Shown piece by piece: positions 22,786 to 34,895 of a stretch of DNA of 64,000 bases (position 1 is the stretch's first letter; each line of letters starts with the position of its first letter). Location of the stretch: positions 7,746,001 through 7,810,000 of the forward strand of contig CM060990.1 in the NCBI GenBank assembly GCA_030765065.1. Direction: 5' to 3'. Source of the DNA: Deroplatys truncata (taxonomy: Eukaryota > Arthropoda > Insecta > Mantodea > Mantidae). The translations under genes were made by a program, and so were the position numbers. The notes under the pieces are model-generated. The model worked only from the letters and a program-made list of their open reading frames with translations. It was not told where the DNA came from and ran no database searches.

Positions 22786-22969
22786 TCTCTACAACTAGGA
22801 GAATCTTGTCAGAAGTATGGGTGTGAGTATGACCAGGGAACCGAGGGGATACCTCGCACCTCGACCCAATGCGGATGTTTTGTGCTTACCCTTGCTAGGT
22901 GGAACGGATGAGGTGAAGGAATCGTAGGGGGCTAAGATAGGCCGACCGATAGAGATGCACAGAGGTCCC

Positions 22970-23367
22970 TAACGATTACAATCACGATGACCCGGTCACA
23001 ACGGGGGCTGCTCGATGAAGGCTTTCCTCTAGAGGAACCGGGAGAAGTCGACCCATCTGAAGCGGTGAGAGAAGGCTGCCATCTGGCAGGGCCGAGAAGA
23101 ACTTTCCAATGAACAAGCATCTGCACCATATGTCCGACACCGACCGACACTGCACGACACCTAAATACACCTGATACTTGAAAGGGGATGCAAAATGACA
23201 AGAAATGGAGGAAACGAAACTCGTAGAAGGTAAACCACTCCAGCATTTGCCTTGCCAACCACGGAAAACTCATGATCAGAGTGGCCGGACCCAGGAATCG
23301 ATCCCAGGATCTCCTGAATTCGAGCTCTCACGTTACCGCGGAGCCATCTCCCTTGGTTCCCAGAGGT
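22970..23367 (-). mobile_element. tRNA-derived SINE (family B)
   Basis: On the minus strand a tRNA-like head (A box-like TGGCTCCGCGG at 23337-23347, B box GGGATCGATTCC at 23294-23305) leads into TTTTCCGTGGTTGGCAAGGC. Further on come CGGCCCTGCCAGATGG and GTCGACTTCT, and it ends near GTGACCGGGTCATCG. The same order of phrases is found at 34178-34505. Such heads followed by a TTTTCC-TGGTTGGCAAA-GC-AATGCTGG body are usual in insect SINEs. Confidence 0.8.
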
Positions 23368-23529
23368 AACCGTTTTGTTCTATAGTAGTGTGTTTTAGTT
23401 CTAAGCGCATTATATAAACGTCATCAAACATTACCAGTCTATCTCCAGATTGCAGTATTTCCAACAAATTCCATTATAAGATCATTCTCACTAGCGGCAT
23501 GTTCCTTTTTTTAACAGACAAAGGGAAGT

Positions 23530-24490
23530 GAACTGCCCAAAACGTGTTTCTGGTCCCTATGATATTCCCTACAGGGATATGAGCAGTGATTTGGTTATTC
23601 TTTTCACTCGTTCACTTGCAGATCGTTGACTTCCTGAATGCTTGAAATGTACTTCTGGTCCCGATGATGTTCCCTACAGGGATGTGAGCGGTGCTTTGGT
23701 TATTTTGTTCACTCATTCACTTGCAGATCGTTGACTTCCTGAATGCTTGAAATGTACTTCTGGTCCCGATGATGTTCCCTACAGGGATGTGAGCGGTGCT
23801 TTGGTTATTTTGTTCACTCATTAGCTTGCAGACGGCAACTTCCTGAATGCTTGAAATGTACTTCTGGTCCCGATGATGTTCCCTACAGGGATGTGAGCGG
23901 TGCTTTGGTTATTTTGTTCACTCATTAGCTTGCAGACGGCAACTTCCTGAATGCTTGAAATATACTTCTGGTCCCGATGATATTCCCTACAGGGATATGA
24001 GCAGTGCTTTGGTTATTCTGATCACTCATTCACTTGCAGATGGTTGACTTCCTGAATGCTTGAAATGTACTTCTGGTCCCGATGATATTCCCTACAGGGA
24101 TGTGAGCGGTGATTTGGTTATTCTGTTCACTCATTAGCTTGCAGATGGTTGACTTCCTGAATGCTTGAAATGTGCTTCTGGTCCCGATGATGTTCCCTAC
24201 AGGGATGTAAGCGGTGCTTTGGTTATTCTGTTCACTCATTCGCTTGCAGATGACAACCTCTTGAATGCTTGAAATGTGCTTCTGGTCCCGATGATGTTCC
24301 CTACAGGGATGTGAGCGGTGATTTGGTTATTCTGATCACTCATTCACTTGCAGATGGTTGACTTCCTGAATGCTTGAAATGTACTTCTGGTCCCGATGAT
24401 ATTCCCTACAGGGATGTGAGCGGTGATTTGGTTATTCTGATCACTCATTCGCTTGCAGACGGCAACTTCCTGAATGCTTGAGATGTGTCG
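23530..24490 (+). repeat. 104-bp tandem array, about nine copies
   Basis: The unit, 104-106 bp long, contains TTCTGGTCCCGATGATGTTC, CCTACAGGGATGTGAGCGGT and TTCACTCATTCACTTGCAGA. The phrase CCCTACAGGG recurs near 23567, 23671, 23775, 23880, 23982, 24087, 24194, 24299 and 24404. Each unit has a small hairpin (TCCCT-AC-AGGGA, extended by ATAT or ACAT in some copies). Copies are more than 90 percent alike. The minus-strand frame at 24030-24239 only reflects the repeats. Confidence 0.92.
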
Positions 24491-24639
24491 AGGTCATCTC
24501 AGTTAACAACAAATGGGGTTGTAAATTCTTAGCAATCAACTGTCCTCCAGTCGCTTTGCAGTCAGTATTTACTAGAATATTTTAATCCTTTTAACAAGCA
24601 GTTTGTAGGCTATTTTGAAAAATCGTATGTGTTACATTC

Positions 24640-25600
24640 TCATGGCTTTTTCTACCCACTATAATTTATTTGATATACCTTCTACGCAGTTTTCTTATAA
24701 AGGATTACTTTTCTATCTACTACATAGTAAACGAGATAAACATTTGTAGAAATAGTTACATTATACCTTCTGTTTTAAGCACGAAGGAGTAGAGGAAATC
24801 AGATCGAATAGTGTATTGTTCAACATCGAGCTGCTATACCCTGGCCTTGAAATTCCATACCCTTTTTGCGAAATCTCGAAAGAAACTGAATAGCGAGAGC
24901 ACTTTAAAAATCACAACAACGTATTGAAAAACACAAACCAACAGTAACGGATATCTCGGAAATAAGTAAAGATTTTGTTTGTTATCGACGCTGTGAACCT
25001 TCACGATAATATGAGCGCTGCCATTGTGCCGCCGGAATTGCATCCTGCAGGAGCTCCTTTACATGCTAATAAATCTACTGACATGGGGCTGTCGATATCT
25101 TGGAAATGGGTGATGCCGCACAAAGATTACTTACCATAAATTATGTGTTTTAAAGATATATACTGTGTTTATGTATTACACTTTTGTCTTATCTGTTTAA
25201 AGTTTACCAATTAGACAAATTTATACAAAATTCCTTCCGAATAAATGGATTTCTCAGTCTTACCAGAAAATTCAAGATATACATTGCATTTTATTTGTCA
25301 TAAGGTTTCTTAAATTTATGGCATTTAATAAAAATCTTGGAACCATATTTGAGAAAACTACAAAGTTGGAAACACGTTCCATAAAACGGTAGTTTGGGGT
25401 GGGATATTTTCATGATCTTTGGAAGATACTGAGCTTAAACCCCAAGTTTGGTATTTATCCGACATTTCGTCACATACTGACTGACCTTTTTATAAAAATG
25501 CTTCTTTTTGGATTCGGGGGCCTCAAAATATTTATTTCGGGTGAAATCTCGATATGGAATTTTTGGATGTAATACAATAGTTACTACTTTTGCCTGAAGA
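24640..25600 (-). repeat. Diverged relative of the first foldback's unit and outer end
   Basis: Phrases in order (TTACATTCTCATGGC, AAATTCAAGATATACATT, TTTGTCATAA, GGTAGTTTGGGGTGGG, GGAAGATACTGAGC, GGGGGCCTCAAAATA, GTGAAATCTCGATATGG) follow the right arm of the first foldback from about 4050 to 4755. Identity is far lower (roughly 75-80 percent by eye). There is only one arm here, so this is a solo or half copy. Confidence 0.75.
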
Positions 25601-26200
25601 GAAAGTAAAACATCAGCATTCTCTCTGAATTCCAGCATCGATTTGCTAAAGGTCAATCAACTCTCACTGCACTTCACCAGTTGCTACAAGATACCTAAGC
25701 TAACACTGTCGTTCGTATCAATTAAGATCTGCCTAAGGCTTTTGATATTATCATTCATGACTTGCTTTGGCAAAATTTTGAATATTCTGATGTCGTGGCC
25801 ATTCCTAACAAATAAGATATCGCTCTCAGTTCGTGTAGATCTATACCAAAAGCTCCTAATACGAACCACTTTTCTGGCTGGCGCTCTTTCACAGGACTCT
25901 GGTTTAGGTCCCATTATTTCTATGTTATTTGCCAATGACATTGTCAGAATTCTTAACTTAAAATCTGCCAATATGCTGATGATGCAAGTCTTCTCATCGC
26001 AGCTAATTACGTCCAAGAGCTGGATCATTGCGCAACACATAAATTTCAAAGACAGGTGAAGTTGCACGAAGATAGTATTGTTATTCTCGACACCAATTTT
26101 TCTAATTTTTCAAACACAGACGCCAGACTCCTCCATTACTACACTGAATGTGAAATATATTCCACCTAGGTCATCTAAATTACTTTCTATGGAGATTTTG
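25601..26200 (+). pseudogene. Degraded LINE reverse transcriptase fragment
   Basis: Conceptual reading across several frames shows reverse transcriptase signatures in order. There is a QHRFAKGQSTLTAL-like start near 25631, a decayed VPQGSVLGP-type box that now reads SQDSGLGPIISMLFANDI near 25880-25940, and QYADDASLLI near 25965-25995, the catalytic YADD box. In-frame stops and frameshifts are frequent, so it is dead. The order and spacing fit a CR1/jockey-type non-LTR element. The plus-strand frame at 25643-26059 covers only part of it. It abuts the foldback relative at 25600. Confidence 0.65.
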
Positions 26201-26543
26201 GTTATTATGTTGCCCCAAAGATTACATCAAGGGACGCCTTAGGCAGGTTTTCTTTCAAAATATTTAATTACACACATACCAGGTGAGTCAGCTGCCCCTA
26301 GGTCTTCGTATCTATGCAGCCCGCAGTTTATAGTCTAACGTGAAAACATTGACCCTTTTAGGAAACAAACTGTTATTATAGCTCTGCCCCTCTATTCGGT
26401 ACTATACGCAATTAGAATTAATGATTAAAGATCTGAATGAGAGCCAACGAGCTCCGAAAGCCTAAAAAATGAAGGCGTTTCATGGATATAATGCTTGCAA
26501 GGAGATAGAGGAATGTTTTCCCGCAGAGCGGGATAGACTAAGT
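26201..26543. other. No recognised feature
   Basis: This lies between the LINE relic and a tRNA-like unit. Nothing is recognised. Confidence 0.45.
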
Positions 26544-26626
26544 GGGTTCTGGCCGAGTGGTTTAGCTGCCGGAATGTGGTGAAGCAAAGGTTAGACTTTG
26601 AGGTTCGAATCTGATACAAACTTCAA
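26544..26626 (+). mobile_element. tRNA-like unit (tRNA pseudogene or SINE head)
   Basis: An A box TGGCCGAGTGG (26550-26560) and a B box GGTTCGAATCT (26602-26612) are spaced as in a serine- or leucine-type tRNA with a long variable arm. The acceptor ends do not pair well and no anticodon stem is convincing. A T-rich stretch follows. It is probably a SINE head or pseudogene rather than a working tRNA. Confidence 0.55.
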
Positions 26627-26964
26627 ATTGCTTTGGTTTTTTTGTTTCGCTCCTTGTGTTTATTTTCTGTATTTTAGTGTACTAATGCATTTATTTTTGT
26701 TACTGGCTCTCCTGTGAGCCAAAGACATAGGAATTACAATCAGATAATTGTGTATCATGTTTACCCTAATAATCCGTACCGTATCTGGTGTTGTAAACCG
26801 TGTTACGTAGCTAGCTTTCATTCTTTTGGGCGCATATTGGCGATATTAAATATAACAGTTTTTGTTTCATGTTTAAACCCTAAGTTTCACTTCTTCTATT
26901 GACAGTGGAGTTGTAAATGTGCAAAGTTCACGGGTAAACAGAATAATAAAGGAAGTAAATGTTC

Positions 26965-27990
26965 AAAATGACGACCCGCTTCATCAGTGCACATTTGTGT
27001 ACGTTGCCGGGGAGACCTTGTATGTTGTAACATGCGCGGTGTAATCTGGCTGCATTCTCCACGTATGACTTCCCGTAGATGATTTGGGCTTTGCGGCTCT
27101 TGGGCCTAGACCCGTTCCTTTAAATGACCCCACAGAAAGAAATCCAGTGGGGTGAGATCAGGTGATCTAGGTGGCCATGCGATTGGGCCCCCTCGTCCAA
27201 TCCATTTTTGCGGATATGTTCTATGTAAGTGATTCCTTACAATCAGTGACCAGTGTGGTGGAGCTCCATCCTGATGGAACCACATTCCTGTCCGTTTCAC
27301 TAGTGGCACATCTTCTAGGAACAATGACAATTCTTCTTGCAGAAATGCAAGGTACCATGGTCCTGTGAGGTTGCCTTCAAGAAAGTACGGTCCAATTAGC
27401 TGGTCTCCTATTATTCCGCACCAGAAATTTATGCTCCACTGTACCTGGAATGCAACTTCTCTCATCCAATGAGGATTGTCCATACTCCAGTAGTGCACTT
27501 ATGGCGGTTAACAGTTCCGTTATTGTGGAATGCGGCTTCATCACTGAAGAGAACACTTCCTAAAAACTCCGCATCCATTTGCGCTCGGTGCTGTAGCCAT
27601 TGTGCATATATCACTCGCGCTTGAAAGTCGCGTCCGTGGAGAGCCTGGTGTAATTGTAGATGGTACGGATGGCATTTATTACGATGCAATGTGCGCATCA
27701 TTGACGACTGACTTATGTACAGATCTTCTGCTATGGCTCTTGAACTTGTATGTAGATTGTTTTCTATTGCGTTTCGCACAGCTTCTTCATTACCTCCAGA
27801 GGTACTGGAACTTCGCGAGCAGGCGGTGCTCTTCCAAATGATCCTGTTTCACGAAGGCGTCTTTCATCCCTTCGAAAATGTCTGCAGTAGGTGCCCTCCT
27901 TCCTGGAAACCGTTCTTCATACAGGCGCTTTGCTGACACCTTGTTTCTCCATAAATTAACAGTATTTCAACATCGTCGTTTGTATACATG
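26965..27990 (-). pseudogene. Degraded Tc1/mariner-type transposase (DUF4817 type, DD41D)
   Basis: Minus-strand pieces give an N-terminal helix-turn-helix part (a KRLYEERFPGRRAPTADIF-like stretch near 27860-27915, then 27462-27779 with RAIAEDLYISQSSMMRTL) and a DDE catalytic part. First aspartate: LFSDEAAFHNNG near 27540. Second: WFHQDGAPPHW near 27265. Third: SPDLTPLDFFLWG near 27145. By my count 41 residues separate the last two catalytic aspartates. Frameshifts at about 27495 and 27800 break the gene. Such enzymes cut and paste DNA transposons; this type is common in insect genomes. Terminal inverted repeats were not found by eye. Confidence 0.85.
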
Positions 27991-28299
27991 ACAGCAGCCG
28001 TGTCTCGTAGAAAGGTTTGAAATACTCGGTAGCTAATGGAGAGTTTATCACGCCAAGCATTGACACAGGCGCAAATAGCTAAAGCTACTTTTCATGTGTG
28101 TAGCATTTTAAACTTGATTAAATGTGTCAAGCTTAATACCGAGCACAATAAAACACCTACTACGAAGTACAAATTATCCACCTGCCAGTGGAAAACATGA
28201 CGATTATTCTATTTTGTACCCACTTATAATTTTACTAAAAATGTTATTTATATCTTAATATCAAATTATATGGCCAAAGAGATAAAACAAACGGTAATA

Positions 28300-28386
28300 A
28301 AAGGTTTGAACATAACCCGAAGGATTTGAACCCGAATTAAAGTGGCACAGCGTTAAAGCAACCATGATAATACCATTCGGCTAATG
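28300..28386 (-). mobile_element. tRNA-like unit (SINE head)
   Basis: On the minus strand an A box TAGCCGAATGG (28373-28383) fits the pol III consensus, and a B box GGGTTCAAATCC (28322-28333) follows at tRNA-like distance. The downstream body is not matched elsewhere in the window. Confidence 0.5.
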
Positions 28387-30030
28387 CTACATTGCTATCA
28401 GAGGTTCCTATAGGAATTAGTAATCGCAGAACTAGACCTCACCTCGCTTTTTGCAGCGCCATACAGTGTTTTGAGCTCGGTTTGATAGTTTTAATTCAAA
28501 CAAATAAACTGCATCGGTCATTACAATTACTGTATGATCTGAAATACGCCATAGTTTGTGAAATAGGAGAAATTATCTACCTAATAGCATTTTTTTACAG
28601 GGTTGTACAATGACTAACGCCTTAAATCCAATTGGTCGCACTGTGTAGATCTGCCATTTTGTTTTCAAATGGTTTTGTCAACCGATGCATGTGATAGGTT
28701 GTTCCTTCAGAGGCGTTTTCAAAGGGGTGCATGGATGTATGGTAAAGAATAAAAGTTTTTAAAATTGGCTAAATGTTCTACTGAAGCTCTCAGTGCCAGG
28801 GTGGGATGTTTTGTGCATCGACATACATAACGATTGCATTCTGTCCTATAAAACACTTGTGCACTGAGTTATGTATCCCTCCTCTATAAAGTGTTATGCA
28901 AATCAACCATTAGAAGGCATTCAAGAAAGGCGTAAGTCAGATATGTCGCTTACCACGTTGCATAAATTCAAAAATAAATAGGCGCAGCTGTATCACCTGG
29001 TATAATGCGTACAATATAGTCCAATTGTGGACTGTTGTCTAAATATTACAAAGTGCTTACCTTATATTGTCTGTAAATAATGGATTGCCGTGTTTATGTG
29101 TACAAACATGGACAAGAGTTCAGCAGAAATGCTAACAAACACAACTTGAATACTGAAGAAAGAGAAGACATCGTTTACCTTATAGAGAGACATCTCCAAC
29201 AAGCAAAATTTGTTGTTTATGTTGGCTTTAGTGCAGTATAAGTTGCTATACAATTTTAAGCCTGGCGCTAATAAAAAGGTCTCTAAAGCAGTAAAGGCAT
29301 TTTTAATTAAAATGTACTATTACTCTGTGAATAAACGTTCTGAATGAAAGATTATAAATTATCCGACTAATGTAGCATGTGTGGAATATTATATTTATGT
29401 ACTATTGTTCCGATTTGAATGCTTATTTGACATAGCTCCGCTATTGTGTACCTTATGATGTGAATTATTTTTCTTCTTCTTACTGTTATTGTTATTCTTG
29501 TTCTGAAGTTGGCTGCTTACAGGCTGAACAAAGTGAGCAGAGAACGGTATTATGCAATTGCAATTTGTCTGCTCTTGAAAGTGCTTCGTTCATGCTTTCT
29601 TGCGCTGTTGCTGTCTTCTTTATGAAGGGAAAATACCCGTAATATCCTTGAATTTTTGTGTGATTGTGCATGTTGTTATATTTCACTTAGAGCAGTCTTA
29701 CTCCTTCGTGGTATTTTATATTCTCTTCAGTTATGTTAGTTGTTATTTTCATTTTTTACCAAATTGTACGCTCTAAACTGATTAGAAAGTGCATGGATAT
29801 GACATTTTACATTTAAAATAAACTCGATAAGGTAACTCATAAGGCTTTTAAGCGTAATGTTGGTAATTTAAACACAGAATTTCTTACTGTACATATTTTA
29901 ACAACATAAAATGAAACAAAAATGCAAAAATAATCTAAGTTAATAGCACCTCACCATGGCTGCAGAAAATATTCCCTCATATAACTGCATCGAAATGAAC
30001 CTCGGATAGAAAAGAAATTCATGTATGCTA
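28387..30030. other. No recognised gene
   Basis: AT-rich DNA with only short frames. A CT-rich patch lies at 29466-29510. Nothing else is recognised. Confidence 0.45.
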
Positions 30031-32540
30031 CGAAGCTTAGACTTACCTTTCAGAAAAAGAGGTAAAATCTCGCTTCCTTAAGCTCAGCGGTTCCATTAAT
30101 TTAACGTGAAAATAACTCAACAGTTCCGGAAGTATAAGGACCTGGACAAAGGAACCTGGCAGATACTTTCTCCTCAACTGTTCTGTCTTAGTGCAATGCG
30201 TCGGAATATGAACCCAAGTTTCTTCCTCTCTACACCAGGGACAGATTCTTATGCCTTCTTCGCTGGCCATGATCCCAGTCTGAGCCCAGCAAACCCTTGT
30301 TTGCTGACTCTATTTCTAGACAAAGTATGTTGTTCTATACCCCATTCTGCTTTCAGTTTGGACTGTAAGCTTAATGATGCGTTCTCATTTCATTGTAACA
30401 TTGTGATAGTGTCTGCTGTCGATCTAAATCTTTCAGTCGCTTCCATACATTCGCTCTATTCCTAGGCCCTTCAAACCAAATACGTATTACCCAGCCCTAT
30501 TCTCTCCAGGCCTCTCTTGATTTTCGCTGCAAACGTCTTGTCCCCTCCCATTCTAAGCTGTTCCTTATAGCATACTGCACTCATAAGTGATTGATCCCCT
30601 CTCATAATTCTATTTCCAATATTTAATCGCCCGTACCTTACATTCAATTGTTTCGCTGTATGCACCATAGTCTCTAAAGATGCCGCAGTTTGCCGTACCT
30701 CTTCTCACACCCAAGATACCCTTCAGAAAACCTGTTCTTACTCGATCTAGCCTTTCCGTGGGTTCCCACCCCCAGATCTACGCCCCACATGTCATTGTGG
30801 ATTTAACAATTGCCCCGTGTATTATCTCTAGCAAATTTGCAGGTATATCCGGGATTGTGCTCCGAGTGCGCAAAGTTTCCGCAAATTTCATTCCTGCCTC
30901 GTAACTTCAACGTGTTTATTGTAATAGTTAAGTATATAAAACTCTTTACATTGTCCAGTTCTCCCTTGCAAAAGTCCAGGTATCCGTTCGGCTGTATACC
31001 GAACTGTTTTCGTTTTATTTGCATTAAGATCAATAGCCTTTAGGCACAATAAGTCTGAAGTCTGTCTAGTCCGTTTTGCAACCCTTCCACAGTTGTATAG
31101 AATAGTATCATATCGTCTGCATATAAAAATACTGGGATACGAACGTCACCGATCTCAGGCGCCTCCACGTTTTCTCCTAACAATGTATCCACTACGTCAT
31201 CCACAAAAAGATTAAAGAGAAGAGGTGATAAAATGCAGCCTTGCCTAACATCTTTATGGCAACCGAAGTTCTCTGAAACGCTGTTCATATTGTACTTTAT
31301 GCAGAATTCCACTCTATGATACATGGCCTGTAACGCTCTAATCATCCTCTTCGATAATCCCTTGGCTTCTAATTTATACCACAACGTGTTGCGATTTACA
31401 GAATCAAAAGCTTTCTTAAAATCAACAAAGGCACAATGCAATCTCCTCCTATTTTTAGCCATCTGTTATGCCCCAAGTTTATCCAAAATAAACGCATTAT
31501 CAGCAGTACTATACCGCTCCCTAAATCACGCTTGAAATGTTTAAATAATATTAAACCACCCCACCCACGTTTTCATCCTTTCGTAAGGTATTCTACCACA
31601 GATTTTCCCCATATTCGGAAGCAAGCTTACTCCCCTATAATTGTCTGGTGACCCCGTCGCTCCCTTAACTTTATAAATCCGATAATAATTTCCAACCTCC
31701 AGTCACCTGGGTGTATTCCTCTATTAAAAAGACTGTTGAACGTTTGGGTCATTGTTGCCTGAAGCTCAGCAACATTGCATGCTGCTTTAACCATTTCCGG
31801 CAGCATTCTGTCATATTCCGGAGCCTTTCCGTTTTTGAGACTGTTAACTGCACCTATAACCTCCTCTGTCGAAATCTCCGCATCCAGTATTTGTATCGCA
31901 GGTGTAGAAACCCCTGCCCCAATCTCGGTGTACCTCCCCATCTGCCTGACTCCTCCCCAAATATCCCTGTGAAGCAGTTTGCCCAGATTCCTCGTGAAAT
32001 TTCATTCTGAGAGGTTTTCCTTGCTCTTAAATTTTTTAACTACTTTTCATATTTCGGTAACATTTCATGTGCCAACAACATTCCAAATTTCAGTTGTTCT
32101 TTGAGCTCGCCAATCTGCCTTCTTTTGTTTAATTATCTTTGTGTATTTCTTGCGTTTTTCCCTCCCATCCCCCATTTCTAAATACCTTAAATGCATTTTC
32201 TGGTTCCTTTTTGGCCTCCTTACACCGGCGGTCATGCCAGCCACGTGATTTTCCTCCGAGTTTGCTGTTAGTCACTTTCATCATGGATGCGGCCCTTGCA
32301 TAAAACACGTGTCAAATTATTTACTGTCGGCGTACTAGTTCCTCTTAAGCCCTGTTCGATGTTTCTGCATGCTCCGGTTTCCACCTGTATCGGCTTAACA
32401 GTCCGTCCCCTTCCTTAATCTTTCGCTCTTCCCCATCGTCCCGCTTATGTATTTTCTCAAGATTTAATTCCAGCATAATATGCATACGCCTAGCTTTGCC
32501 GTGATTATTTACATGTTCACAATATTGGCTACACATATTT
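30031..32540 (-). pseudogene. Degraded LINE (non-LTR retrotransposon), RT to C-terminal zinc finger
   Basis: Reading the minus strand from high to low coordinates gives, in order: a KEAKKEPENAFKVFRNGG-like linker (about 32200), a basic N-terminal RT region (31627-31941), NYRGVSLLPNMGKI (about 31645), the RT palm with FVDFKKAFDSVN (31420), RQGCILSPLLF (31235) and FLYADDMILF (31120, catalytic YADD), then a C-terminal CPWCREEETWVHIPTHC (30235), a zinc-finger type found near the end of such proteins. Frameshifts and stops separate the blocks. The endonuclease is not recognised, so the copy is probably 5' truncated, as LINE copies usually are. Part of the palm (31040-31462) is still open for 140 codons. 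Confidence 0.85.
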
Positions 32541-34177
32541 ACAACACCATATACTAAACAGACGAGTCAAATTACACATAAGTATTTGAAGTCAAGGTAC
32601 ATGATTCTGATACAAACTGTATTCCGTTATAGTATATAACAATGTGCATGCTTAGGTGTGAAAAGTGAAATTTCTTCTGTTTTCACTAAACATGTGCTTC
32701 TACTGGGGGAAGGTTCGCTCAACATCGCACGATGTTATGGGTGCACATTTAAAATGAACACTTTTGTCTACGTTATTGAAACCGAGCTGCTTGCCGTTTA
32801 CTTCACACGCTTCTGAATAGCCAGGAATCGAATCCTAAGCAAATGAAGCGTACGTTCGTTCTCCGACGCAGCGCAAACACGTTTCCCTTTCCTTTCACAG
32901 TGCAGCACCTTTGAACCCATGGCTTCCGTGACGTCAATATAGGCAAGCAACATCCTAACTAAAAGAAGTCCACGCTAGGACAAAGTGTCGTCCTTAATGA
33001 TAAGATGCGTCTGTTGCTGCTCCTAACTATGATTTCACGGATTATTTATTGAAACCGAGTGTTCAAACTTCCGGAAAACAGACTAGTAACCGAACCCGCA
33101 ACTTGCGTGTTGCTCTTGTGACCGCGATTAAGACATGACACAACGCAATACTTAAACATTCAGGCAGCTAATCCGACAACGGAATGAATGGTGCAATTGT
33201 TCGACGAAGCGGTTAACATATGCGACTCATCATATTAACTGCCGTAAAACCCATAAAGGTGCGGTGAAGCATATGATTAAATTTGGGTGAAAGTTTCCGT
33301 AATTAGTTGGACTTGCTAATGCCCGTTTAGGGTCATTAAGTATGCTGTTTTGTGGCAACGCTAAACGGAAATTTCCTGCTGTAACTTGGCTTCCAGAATT
33401 CTCGTAAAGATTTCCGAATTAGAAACAAAGGAAGTGTTTTATTCTTATTACGTGTCAGCGCATTGTGGCTTCCTCCGATCGGCTGTTCCTTTATTTCTTT
33501 CTCCCTTTCTCTCAGAGCAATACAGCTGTAACGTTGGTATTTACTATAAAATGCTGATAAAGCTCTTCCTGAAGTAGTAATAAAAACAAGATATCTAGTA
33601 ATCTGTAAATCTGGGTAAATATATGTAAATTTATGTGAGAAATGTTACGAAATAGGAGTTTTCGGGATTGGTGTGCAAAGCATTACATACAAAATAGTCG
33701 CAAAGTTTAAAGCACCAGAAAGGTGCACCTGCTTTTGGCAACAGAACCTTTCCGCGCCAAACAGAAGAAAAATTTATATCCAACATTTATTTCCGTTTTT
33801 CTTTCAGATTCATGTATTGTCTATGGAGAACGAAAATGTCAAGAGAGTGATATTATGACAGTGAAATGATTTATGTAGAGAAATATTAAAAGGTATACTT
33901 TAGCTTCCAAGAAATATTTACTGTTTCGCTCATAAACCGTATTAAGGACATGGACAAAAGGGTTTAAGGACAGGAAAATATCGCTTCTCAGGAGATGCTA
34001 ATCATCCTATGGTTATACCCCTTCCATGTTTGGGCGTATCTTTTTGAAGTAAATATCGTCCGTTGTGGATTATTTATACCGATTTTGTTCCCGAAATAGC
34101 CATAATAAATATCAATGGCTAACTTGACTTATAATCTGCATGTTTTTTGTGATTTTGCATATGATAACCCAGCAACA
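32541..34177. other. Mostly unrecognised DNA with decayed tRNA-like boxes
   Basis: Two places look like old pol III B boxes on the minus strand: AGGATTCGATTCC at about 32824-32836 and GGGTTCGGTTAC at about 33091-33102. Both lie just beyond the shared phrase TTATTGAAACCGAG (32776 and 33046), which suggests two copies of one old SINE family. Nothing is recognised from 33200 to 34177. Confidence 0.3.
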
Positions 34178-34505
34178 TGACTCCGCGTTAACGTGCGAGG
34201 ATCGCATTCGAGAGGTCCTGAGTTGAATACCTGGGGCCGTTACTCAGACCACACCTTTTTCGTGGTTTTTCCTGGTTGGCAAAGCGAATGCTGGGACGAT
34301 TTCTCTTCTATCACGAATTTCCTTTCCCTCATTTCCTAACATTCCCTTCCCCTTTCATGTTTCAGGTAGGCTTTGAGGCTGTACGGTGTCGGACTCGTTA
34401 GAAAGGTTTTCTCGGCCCTGCCAGCGAGGCGCAGTCGACTTCTCCAGAGGGAAGCCTGCTCCGAGCAGTCCGCCGGTGTAACCGGGTTAGTTAAGAGCCT
34501 ATAGC
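34178..34505 (+). mobile_element. tRNA-derived SINE (family B)
   Basis: A tRNA-like head (B box GAGTTGAATACC near 34212) is followed by GTGGTTTTTCCTGGTTGGCA, AATGCTGGGA, CGGCCCTGCCAG, GTCGACTTCT and a GTGTAACCGGGTTAG end. This is the same order as at 22970-23367 but in the opposite orientation. Identity is moderate. Confidence 0.8.
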
Positions 34506-34895
34506 CTCCTGGGGGTGGTAAGTTCAAGAGAATCGCGTCCGTCGAGTTTATCAGCAACAGGACATATATTAGCATCTTTGTTTGCAACTGCGCAGTTGGC
34601 TTGCTCAAACCGCCATGAACACAATGTGTGACGACCGGCTAACAAGTCCATCTAATTTCCTCTCGCCTTGGCTATAATGCTTTGAAATTCCTAAGCCTGG
34701 TGATAAAGAAGGCACTTCCCTAGCCCCTTATTTCTTATAAAGTACAAAATACAGAACTTTTGTTCAATTACCACCTAATGCTCTTATTCATTAAGACTCT
34801 TTCTTTTTTATAAATATTCAAAAGATTTTGATGCTGCATTAAAGATAAGCAATTAGTAATATTTAGTTCAAAATTAGGTTCAAGTATGTAAATAG
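34506..34895. other. No recognised feature
   Basis: AT-rich spacer between a SINE and a foldback relative. Confidence 0.45.

Noticed and set aside
23530-24490. Possible CRISPR array with palindromic repeats
   Set aside because: The whole 104-bp unit is repeated, so there are no spacers.
26544-26626. Functional serine or leucine tRNA gene
   Set aside because: A and B boxes are good but acceptor and anticodon stems do not pair convincingly.
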